Shown here: one piece after another, positions 1 through 6,518 of the stretch
Position numbering within the stretch: the stretch's first letter is position 1
Layout of the letters: each line of letters opens with the position of its first letter
Assembly (NCBI RefSeq): GCF_024172165.1
Contig: NZ_JAMZEB010000002.1
Coordinates: forward strand, 4,857,501 to 4,921,500
Direction of reading: 5' to 3'
Length of the DNA: 64,000 nt
From: Nonomuraea thailandensis
Lineage (GTDB): Bacteria > Actinomycetota > Actinomycetes > Streptosporangiales > Streptosporangiaceae
Position numbers and translations under genes: made by a program
The notes under the pieces: generated by a model
Databases searched by the model: none
Told to the model about the DNA's origin: nothing
The model's input: the letters and a program-made list of their open reading frames with translations, nothing else

Positions 1-92
1 GCGGTCGTCGCGGCGGTCGTCGCGGCGGCCAGGCCTGCTGCGCCGCCGAGCCGCAGCAGGTGGCGTCGGTTGAGGATGGGGGGTTCGTCCAT
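1..92 (-). CDS. N-terminus of an exported protein with a twin-arginine signal (partial)
   Basis: This gene runs off the left edge of the window. The ATG at 92-90 follows an AAGGA-type ribosome binding site, and the visible residues begin MDEPPILNRRHLLRLGGAAG followed by an Ala/Thr-rich stretch. The Arg-Arg pair and the following hydrophobic Ala/Leu/Gly run look like a Tat export signal, so the product is probably a folded secreted or cell-surface protein. It lies 21 bp downstream of the hydroxyacid dehydrogenase, so it is probably the last visible member of the sugar-transport operon, and a secreted glycan-active enzyme would fit. Function cannot be read from 31 residues. Confidence 0.6.
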   Translation of the reverse strand, partial: MDEPPILNRRHLLRLGGAAGLAAATTAATT

Positions 93-113
93 GGGAGTTC
101 CTTGTTCGGGGGG

Positions 114-1094
114 TCATGCTGAGCGGTGCAGCAGGGCCGGGTTGACGGGGTGGGCGAACGGCCGGCCCTGGGTGAAGCGCTCCAGCTCGTCGAGGGCCGT
201 CCGGGTCAGCCGGCGGAGCTCGCCTCCGATCGAGCCTGCGATGTGCGGGGTGAGGAGCACGTTGGGCAGGTCGTACAGGGGGTGGCCGGGGGGCAGCGGT
301 TCGGGGTCGGTGACGTCGATGACCGCGTGCAGGCGCCCGGACACCAGTTCGGCGGTGAGCGCGTCGAGGTCCACCAGGGAGCCGCGCGCGGTGTTGATCA
401 GGGTGGCGCTGTTGCGCATGCGGGCCAGCCGTTCCCGGTTCAGCAGGTGGCGGGTCTCGGGCAGTTCGGGCGCGTGCAGGCTGACGATGTCGCTGCGTTC
501 CAGCAGGTCCTCCAGCGTGACCAGTGCGGCCTCCGCCGTACCGGTGTGCAGGTACGGGTCTGCGACCAGGACGTCGAGGTCGAAGCGGCGCAGCAGGTGC
601 ATGACGCGGCGGCCGATGGCCGAGGCGCCGACGATGCCGACGGTGCGGCGGTAGTTGCCCAGGTCGGGGAAGGCCGCAGTCCAGTCGGGGACGGCTTGGT
701 GACGGCGGTAGAGGTCGGCGATCGGCAGGACCCGCTTGCCGGCGAAGAGGATGGCCGCGACCGTGTACTCGGCCACGGGGATCGCGTTGTCGGCAGCGGT
801 CGAGGAGACCGCGATTCCTCTTTCCCAGCACGCGTCGGTGATGTGGTGTTTCACCGAGCCCGCCACGTGGACGACGGCGCGCAGCCGGGGCGCCCGGTCG
901 AGTACCCGGCGGTCGATCGGCGGGCAGCCCCAGGAGGTGATCAGAACCTCGACCTGCTCCAGAGAGATATCCGTGAAGTCCTGGACGACCAGGGCGGGGT
1001 CCACTGTCACCAGCGACGTGAGCCGGGCGATCTCTGCGGGGCCGAAGAGCGGATCCCGGTGGACGGGGTTCATGGCCAGCAGCGCGTGCGTCAT
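114..1094 (-). CDS. D-isomer-specific 2-hydroxyacid dehydrogenase
   Basis: The product is a 326-residue cytoplasmic NAD(P)-dependent oxidoreductase of the D-2-hydroxyacid dehydrogenase family, which interconverts 2-keto and D-2-hydroxy acids. The Rossmann segment shows the TVGIVGASAIGRRVM fingerprint near the middle. The later INTARGSLVDLDAL and LTPHIAGSIGG segments carry the usual catalytic Arg and His regions. The length is normal for the family. Reading is open further upstream, but the ATG at 1094 is preferred because it overlaps the stop codon of the upstream permease (ATGA), the coupling seen throughout this operon. Placement behind a sugar importer suggests it acts on a keto or hydroxy acid derived from the imported glycan, such as a uronic acid product. 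The substrate is inference. Confidence 0.88.
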   Translation of the reverse strand: MTHALLAMNPVHRDPLFGPAEIARLTSLVTVDPALVVQDFTDISLEQVEVLITSWGCPPIDRRVLDRAPRLRAVVHVAGSVKHHITDACWERGIAVSSTAADNAIPVAEYTVAAILFAGKRVLPIADLYRRHQAVPDWTAAFPDLGNYRRTVGIVGASAIGRRVMHLLRRFDLDVLVADPYLHTGTAEAALVTLEDLLERSDIVSLHAPELPETRHLLNRERLARMRNSATLINTARGSLVDLDALTAELVSGRLHAVIDVTDPEPLPPGHPLYDLPNVLLTPHIAGSIGGELRRLTRTALDELERFTQGRPFAHPVNPALLHRSA

Positions 1095-1981
1095 TTGACG
1101 GCTCCCGCGGTCATGCCCGCCTTCCAGTGGCGTTGCAGGAGCAGGAACGCGATCAGGAGGGGAATCACGGCGATCAGTGAGCCGGTGATGGCCAGCAGGT
1201 AGTTCTCGGGGTGGCCCTGGTCGAAGGCGGCGGCGTTCCAGGTGAACAGGCCGAGGTTGACCGGGTAGAGCCGCTGGTCGGAGAGCATGACCAGGGGCAG
1301 GAAGAAGCTGTTCCAGATGTGGGTGAGCTGGAACAGGAAGATCGTGACGAAGCCGGGCCGCAACATCGGCAGGGCGACGCTCCAGAACGCCCGCCACTCG
1401 CTGGCGCCGTCCACCCGCACCGCTTCGAGGACCTCGCCGGGCACGTACGAGGCGCTGAACACCCGGGCGAGGTAGACCCCGAAGGGGAAGACCAGTCCGG
1501 GCAGGAACGCGCCCCAGAAGGTGTTGACCAGCCCGATCTTGGCCGCCAGCAGGTAGAGCGGGAGCGCAGTCGCGGTGGCCGGGACCAGCACGCCCAGCAG
1601 GACGAAGCCGAACAGCTTCTCCTTGTACGGCACGGCCAGCTTGTCGAAGGCGTAGCCGGCCAGCACGCACAGGAAGGCGGCGACGGCGGCGCCGCCGACG
1701 GCGTAGAGCAGGGTGTTGCCGAGCCAGCGCAGGTAGATGCCGTCGGAGGCGGTCAGCAGGTGTTTCAGGTTCGCCCAGAGCTGGAAACTGTTGCCGGGGG
1801 CGAATCCGTTGGTGCCGAACAGGTCGTCGATGTCCTTGGTGGCCGACATCAGCAGCCACAGCAGCGGCATGAAGGTGTAGGCGGTGGCGAGCACCAGCGC
1901 GCCGTTCACCCCGGCGCGGGACAGCAGGGCCGCGGGCATCGAGAACCGGCGAGGTTCGCTGCGGTCGAGAGCCAGGGTCAT
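1091..1981 (-). CDS. ABC sugar transporter permease, MalG type
   Basis: This 296-residue inner-membrane permease belongs to the carbohydrate-uptake-1 ABC family. About six hydrophobic segments are visible, from ALVLATAYTFMPLLWLL near the N-terminus to the final LIAVIPLLIAFLLL. The EAA-type loop that contacts the ATPase reads EAVRVDGASEWRAFWSVALP, typical of MalG/UgpE subunits. Its ATG overlaps the stop of the preceding permease by 4 bp, and its own stop overlaps the dehydrogenase start. No ATP-binding subunit is encoded in the window, so the importer probably borrows a shared MsiK-like ATPase, as is common in actinomycetes. Confidence 0.92.
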   Translation of the reverse strand: MTLALDRSEPRRFSMPAALLSRAGVNGALVLATAYTFMPLLWLLMSATKDIDDLFGTNGFAPGNSFQLWANLKHLLTASDGIYLRWLGNTLLYAVGGAAVAAFLCVLAGYAFDKLAVPYKEKLFGFVLLGVLVPATATALPLYLLAAKIGLVNTFWGAFLPGLVFPFGVYLARVFSASYVPGEVLEAVRVDGASEWRAFWSVALPMLRPGFVTIFLFQLTHIWNSFFLPLVMLSDQRLYPVNLGLFTWNAAAFDQGHPENYLLAITGSLIAVIPLLIAFLLLQRHWKAGMTAGAVK

Positions 1982-2847
1982 CGCGGCTTCCTCCCGGACG
2001 TGGCGCGGGTCACGACGAAGGACAGGACGGCGCCGAGCAGCGCGATGAGCAGTGAGGCCGCGGCGGCCAGGCCATAGTCGTGGCGGTCGAAGGCGGCGGT
2101 GAACGCGTACATGTTCGGTGTCCAGGAGCTGCCGACCGTGGAGGCCGCCCGGTTCATGATCTTGGGTTCGGTGAAGAGCTGGATGGCGCCGATCACGGTG
2201 AACAGGGCCGCCATGACCACGGCGGCGCGGATCAGCGGCACCTTGATCGACCATGCCGTGCGGATGCCGCCTGCGCCGTCCACGGTGGCGGCCTCGAGGA
2301 CCTCGCGTGGCACGGCCTGCAGCGCCGCATAGAAGATGATCATGTTGTAGCCGATCCACTGCCAGGTCGCGATGTTGACCACCGAGAGCAGCGCGTGGTC
2401 GGCCGAGAGGAAGTCCCACTGCAGCAGGTCGACGATCGGGCTGAGACCGGGCGTGTAGAGGTAGACCCAGATGATCGCGGCGATCAGTCCGGGCACCGCG
2501 TGCGGCAGGAAGAGCGCGACCTGGAAGAAGCGCTTCATCCTGGCCAGCGCCGAGTCCAGGAGCAGGGCCAGGACGAGCGCCCCGCCGATCATCAGGGGGA
2601 TGTAGAGCAGGCAGTAGGCCGCGATGACGGCGAATCCGTTGCGGAAGGCGGCGTCCGACAGGGCCCGCACGTAGTTGTCCAGGCCGGCGAAGACCGTCTG
2701 CGCCCCGCCGAAGCCGAGCCCGGAGGCCTTCTCGGTGAACAGGCTCAGCCAGGCGGCGTAGGCCAGCGGGGTGATGGTGATGGCGAGGAAGAGGAGCAGG
2801 AACGGGGCGACGAAGAGGGTGGCCGTCGCCTGTCGGCGTCGGGTCAC
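1978..2847 (-). CDS. ABC sugar transporter permease, MalF/UgpA type
   Basis: This is a 289-residue membrane permease that pairs with the MalG-type protein downstream. It starts VTRRRQATATLFVAPFLLL, a short basic cytoplasmic tail followed by the first membrane segment, and has about six hydrophobic segments in total. The EAA loop reads EAATVDGAGGIRTAWSIKVP. The GTG at 2847 is chosen because it overlaps the stop of the binding-protein gene (GTGA), which gives the length normal for the family. A much longer upstream reading only shadows the binding-protein gene. Confidence 0.92.
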   Translation of the reverse strand: MTRRRQATATLFVAPFLLLFLAITITPLAYAAWLSLFTEKASGLGFGGAQTVFAGLDNYVRALSDAAFRNGFAVIAAYCLLYIPLMIGGALVLALLLDSALARMKRFFQVALFLPHAVPGLIAAIIWVYLYTPGLSPIVDLLQWDFLSADHALLSVVNIATWQWIGYNMIIFYAALQAVPREVLEAATVDGAGGIRTAWSIKVPLIRAAVVMAALFTVIGAIQLFTEPKIMNRAASTVGSSWTPNMYAFTAAFDRHDYGLAAAASLLIALLGAVLSFVVTRATSGRKPR

Positions 2848-4136
2848 GGTGCCACGCTCAGCCCGCGGGCCTTCATGTCGGCCAGGGTCGCGGTCTCGGC
2901 GGTGGTGAGCGCGCCGGAGAGCGCCGCGTCGTCCTTGACCTTGGCCAGGGAGTCGACGATCGAGGTGAAGGTGGTGCCCATGGCCGGGCCCCAAGTCCAG
3001 CCGGGCATGATGGAGTCGTAGGCGGTGCGGCCGGTGGCGTAGATGTCCTGGCCGTCGAAGAAGTCGGTCGTGAAGGACTGCTTGACGACGTCCACCAGCG
3101 CGGGGTCGGCGGGGAACATGCTGCTGGTGCCGCTGGAGACCCAGGCCTTGATGCCCTCGGGGTCGGTGGTGATCCACTTGATGAACTCGGCCGCCTGGGC
3201 GGTGTGCTTGGCGCCCTTGGGGACGGCGTAGGCGGAGCCGCCGTACATGCCGGACGCGGGTTTGCCGTCCCAGGTGGGCAGCGGGGCGACGGCCCACTTG
3301 CCCTTCTGGTCGGGCACGGTGGCCTGGAGGCCGCCCGCGCACCAGCTCGCGCACACGTAGGCGACGGTCTCCTCCGCCTTGACGCTCTGCCAGAACGCGT
3401 CGAGCAGCGCCGGGAGGGGGCGGACGAGATCGTCCTTGACCAGGCCCTGCCAGTAGTCGGCGACCTTCTTCGAGGGCTCGTCGTCGAGGTTGACCTGCCA
3501 CGCGTCGCCCTGGGTGCCGAACCACTTGCCGCCCGCCTGCCAGGACAGGGCGGTCAGCACGGAGGCGTCGTTGTTCCAGAACACGCCGGCGCGGGCCTTC
3601 GGGTCGGCCTTCTTCGTCTTCTCGGCGGCCTTGCGGTACTCCTCCCAGGTCGCAGGGACGTCGATCTTGTGCTGGTCGAAGAAGTCCTTGCGGTAGTAGA
3701 GCATCATCGGTCCGGTGTCGCGGGGCACGCCCCAGGTCTTGCCGCCGAGGTTGACCAGTTGCTGGATCTGCGCCGGGAACTTCTCGGCGACGAGCGGGCC
3801 GACGCTGGCGGTCAGGTCCTCCAGCTGGCCGGTGCCGGCGACTTCCGGCAGCCGCATGAATTCCACCTGCGCCACATCCGGGACGGTGCCCGCTTTGACA
3901 GCGTTAGACAGTTTGTTGTAGTACTCCGCTCCCGAGGGGACGGACTCGAGTTTGACCTTGAAGTCCTGGTGTGTCTCGTTGAACTTCTGGGCGACGACGT
4001 CCGAGGCCTTCACTGACGACCAGAAAGTGATTTCGTCCGTCGTTGTGGCGGCCGGGTCTTCAGTGCCGCCACAGGCCGCGAGGAGAGACAGCGAGACGAT
4101 CGCCCCGGTCAGCCCCATCGACTTTCTGATCTTCAT
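2844..4136 (-). CDS. ABC transporter sugar-binding lipoprotein
   Basis: This 430-residue extracytoplasmic solute-binding protein is of the family-1 (MalE/UgpB) type. The signal peptide ends in a lipobox, SLLAACGG, so Cys22 should be lipidated and hold the protein on the outer face of the membrane. The mature part shows the family pattern of an early ITFWSSV strand, PDVAQVEF, the WGVPRDTGPMMLYYRKD hinge region and KWAVAPLPTWDG. The start has an AGGGAG ribosome binding site. It is first in the operon with the two permeases and probably decides the substrate, which may be an oligosaccharide released by the lyases encoded just across the regulator gene. That link is inference from context. Confidence 0.93.
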   Translation of the reverse strand: MKIRKSMGLTGAIVSLSLLAACGGTEDPAATTTDEITFWSSVKASDVVAQKFNETHQDFKVKLESVPSGAEYYNKLSNAVKAGTVPDVAQVEFMRLPEVAGTGQLEDLTASVGPLVAEKFPAQIQQLVNLGGKTWGVPRDTGPMMLYYRKDFFDQHKIDVPATWEEYRKAAEKTKKADPKARAGVFWNNDASVLTALSWQAGGKWFGTQGDAWQVNLDDEPSKKVADYWQGLVKDDLVRPLPALLDAFWQSVKAEETVAYVCASWCAGGLQATVPDQKGKWAVAPLPTWDGKPASGMYGGSAYAVPKGAKHTAQAAEFIKWITTDPEGIKAWVSSGTSSMFPADPALVDVVKQSFTTDFFDGQDIYATGRTAYDSIMPGWTWGPAMGTTFTSIVDSLAKVKDDAALSGALTTAETATLADMKARGLSVAP

Positions 4137-4254
4137 AGTGTGCGCTCCCTGCTGATGCGATTAAACGCAATCATTCGATTTCGATCGACAGCATGTCAAT
4201 GCAGAGAGCGTCACAAACAGATCACGGCAGTACACGCGTACGCGGTGCCCCGGC
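4137..4254. promoter_or_regulatory. Promoter region of the ABC operon with a candidate operator
   Basis: This 118-bp gap lies between the end of the regulator gene and the binding-protein start, and both genes are on the minus strand. An AT-richer patch at 4160-4190 contains ATCATTCGA (4170-4178) directly followed by TTTCGATCG (4179-4187). The first recurs inverted as TCGAATGAT at 5395-5403 and the second recurs at 5344-5352, both upstream of the regulator. Shared words suggest one operator type controlling the operon and the regulator or lyase genes. Short matches like these could also arise by chance. Confidence 0.4.
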
Positions 4255-5334
4255 TCAGGCGCCGCAGGATGCGCGAACTCTCAATTCGGGCCGGAGCAGG
4301 AGATGCCGGAACGCGCCGTCGGGGTCGGCCATACGCCGGGCCAGCAGTTCTACGGCCGCCGCGCCGACCGCGTGCTTGGGCGGTGCGACGGCGGTCAGCG
4401 GGATGGCGGCCATCGTCGCCACCTCGTCGTCGTAGGTGACGATGGCGATGTCGCGCGGCACGCTGACACCGCGAGCCATGAGCTTGCGGATGAGCTGGAC
4501 GGCGTCGAGGTCGTTGTGGACCAGCGCGGCTCTCACGGATTCGGCCACCACCAGGTCCGCGAATTGCTCGATCTGGGCGCTCATCTCCGCCGGGTCGTGC
4601 TCGGCCGAACCGATCAGCAGGCGGGGTTCGGCCGGTCGCATCCCGAACGCCGTCAGCGCCCTGGCATGGCCTTGGAGCAACCAGGGGGTGGTGAAGCTCT
4701 CCTCGCGTGCCAGGAGCGCCACGTGGTCGTGGCCGAGGCCGGCCAGGTGCTTGACCGCGAGATAGGCGCCGAAGACGTGGTCGGAGGCGACCTGCTCCAC
4801 GTTGCCCAGCTCGAAGCTCGCCCGCCGCTCGACCATGACGACGGGGATGTCGATGCTCTCCAGCCACCGGCCCGTCTCCGGAGAGGAGGCCAGGTCCATG
4901 CTCGGGGTCAGCAGAATCCCGTGGACGCCGTCGGCCAGGAGCTGCTCGGCCTCCTTCTGTTCCTGTCGCAGGTCATAGTGCGAGACGCCCAGGACCAGCC
5001 GGGCACCGTACCGGGCCGCCGCGGACTGCGCCCCCTTGATCACTTCCGGGTAGTAGTAGGAGGTGTTCGGCACCACCATGCCGAAGACCAGTTTCTCGTC
5101 CTGAGAGGCGAGTTCCTTCGGCCCCACTTCGGCAGGCGCTGTCTGCTCCGCCTCCGGCAGCAGGGTGGCGCCGCCGTGGACGCGCCTGAGCAGCCCGCGC
5201 CCGGCCAGCTCGCGAACGTCGTGCCTGATGGTGACGCTGGAGACGCCCAGCTTCGCCGCGACCTCGCTCACCTTGATCGAGCCATTCAGGCGCAATGCGC
5301 GCAGGATCGCCTCGTGTCGCTCCTCGGTCAGCAC
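4255..5334 (-). CDS. DeoR-type HTH / LacI-type sugar-sensor transcription regulator
   Basis: The product is a 359-residue DNA-binding regulator with a mixed architecture. Residues 1-60 (LTEERHEAIL, KVSEVAAKLGVSSVTIRHDV, RRVHGGA) are a DeoR-family winged helix. From about residue 82 the protein is a periplasmic-binding-like sensor of LacI type (FGMVVPNTSYYYPEVIKGAQ, then DIPVVMVERR, and AIVTYDDEVATMAAIPLTAV near the end). Such proteins usually repress sugar genes until a sugar ligand binds. The GTG at 5334 follows AAAGGG. It sits between the importer operon and the two lyase genes and most likely controls both. Confidence 0.85.
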   Translation of the reverse strand: MLTEERHEAILRALRLNGSIKVSEVAAKLGVSSVTIRHDVRELAGRGLLRRVHGGATLLPEAEQTAPAEVGPKELASQDEKLVFGMVVPNTSYYYPEVIKGAQSAAARYGARLVLGVSHYDLRQEQKEAEQLLADGVHGILLTPSMDLASSPETGRWLESIDIPVVMVERRASFELGNVEQVASDHVFGAYLAVKHLAGLGHDHVALLAREESFTTPWLLQGHARALTAFGMRPAEPRLLIGSAEHDPAEMSAQIEQFADLVVAESVRAALVHNDLDAVQLIRKLMARGVSVPRDIAIVTYDDEVATMAAIPLTAVAPPKHAVGAAAVELLARRMADPDGAFRHLLLRPELRVRASCGA

Positions 5335-5474
5335 ACCTAGCCCTTTCGATCGTCCCTACCGAAACCAGTATGGCGGAAGGACCTTGACACGCTTTCGAAT
5401 GATATCGGATAGTCATCTGGCGTCACCGCGATCGGCAGGAGCGCTCGGTCGCCATCATGCCCAGGAGGGCAACC
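5335..5474. promoter_or_regulatory. Divergent regulator/lyase intergenic region with candidate operators
   Basis: This 140-bp gap separates the minus-strand regulator from the plus-strand lyase. TTTCGATCG at 5344-5352 overlaps the regulator's ribosome binding site, and TCGAATGAT lies at 5395-5403. Both words occur, the second one inverted, in front of the ABC operon (4170-4187). A TTGACA-like element at 5383-5388 faces the lyase gene. An AGGAGGG ribosome binding site at 5463-5469 fixes the lyase start at 5475. Autoregulation and joint control are inferred. Confidence 0.4.
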
Positions 5475-6374
5475 ATGCACCACCGCAGAAGGTGCGCTCG
5501 TCCCCTCTCACCGGTCGCCGCCATCGCGATCCCCTGCCTGATCGTCGCCCTCACGAGCGCCACAGCGTCCGCGGACACGATCATGCGGGCGACGTACGAC
5601 AACGGCCGGACCGACTCCGGCTACGCGGGCATCGGCGCGAGTGGGTGCTGCACCTACTCGCTGAACCCCGACGGCAGCCTGCATCGCGCCGGAACCTACT
5701 CCATCCGCTCCGCCCTGAGGTACGCAGACCCCGAGGTCTCCGGCGGTCCGAGAGCCGAGAGCGACACCGTGAACATCGTGGCCACTCGCTTTCAGCCGGG
5801 GCAGACGTCCTGGTACGGCTTCAGCGTCTACATCCCCTCGACCTGGCAGGACGACGCCACGGCGGAGGACATCATCTTCCAGTGGCATCACACCAAGTCC
5901 TCCTGCGACAACCCGAACCGGTCGCCCTCCATGTTCCTCGAAGTTCTCCCACCGTCCACGACGTCCGCGAGCAAGCTCCGTCTTCGCGTCAACTCCGATC
6001 CGGTCCTGTGCGACTACCGTGACAACGCGGACGCCAACCTGACGAAGACCAGCTACGACCTCACCGCGCTGACCAAGGGCGCCTGGCACGACTTCGTCTT
6101 TCAGGTGAACTGGAGCTACACGCAGACCGGCTCCATCACCGCCTGGCACCAGACCAGCAAGCTCCCCGGCTGGACCCAGGTCCTGAACGCCGAAAACGTG
6201 GCCAACACCTACAACAGCGGCACCGGCACGTTCGGCTACCTCAAGTGGGGCATCTACAAGCCCGCATGGAGACAAGGGCCCACCGCCGTCACGGAACGCG
6301 TCGTGTGGCACGACAACATCGCCGTAGCAGCTGATACGTCCACAGGATTCCAGGACGTCGACCCCTCGGCATGA
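5475..6374 (+). CDS. Secreted polysaccharide lyase, heparin-lyase-I-like
   Basis: The product is a 299-residue exported protein. A basic N-terminus (MHHRRRCARP) and a hydrophobic segment ending near ATASAD form a Sec signal peptide. The remainder matches the beta-jelly-roll polysaccharide lyase family that includes heparin lyase I (PF14099-like). WYGFSVYIP, the catalytic-His motif FQWHHT and the later FGYLKWGIYKP are the family landmarks. Enzymes of this type cleave uronic-acid-containing chains by beta-elimination. The ATG at 5475 is preferred over one at 5457 because of the AGGAGGG seven bases upstream. With the heparinase II/III protein downstream it forms a lyase pair feeding the importer. 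The actual polymer (glucuronan, alginate or a glycosaminoglycan) cannot be read. Confidence 0.72.
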   Translation: MHHRRRCARPLSPVAAIAIPCLIVALTSATASADTIMRATYDNGRTDSGYAGIGASGCCTYSLNPDGSLHRAGTYSIRSALRYADPEVSGGPRAESDTVNIVATRFQPGQTSWYGFSVYIPSTWQDDATAEDIIFQWHHTKSSCDNPNRSPSMFLEVLPPSTTSASKLRLRVNSDPVLCDYRDNADANLTKTSYDLTALTKGAWHDFVFQVNWSYTQTGSITAWHQTSKLPGWTQVLNAENVANTYNSGTGTFGYLKWGIYKPAWRQGPTAVTERVVWHDNIAVAADTSTGFQDVDPSA

Positions 6375-6518
6375 CACGCGGCCGGAGGGTCCGGTCCCCC
6401 AGGCGACCGTCGCCGCCGGCACGTCACCTCCGCACCTGATCCCCCTCCCCCACGGCGAGGCGAACTGTCGCGCCCGCATTCGGTTTCGCGCATCATCGAA
6501 GTCACTCTGGAGACAGCC

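Noticed and set aside
114..1859. A longer 581-residue start for the hydroxyacid dehydrogenase
   Set aside because: The extra N-terminal part is a shadow of the permease gene; the ATG at 1094 overlaps the permease stop and gives normal family length.
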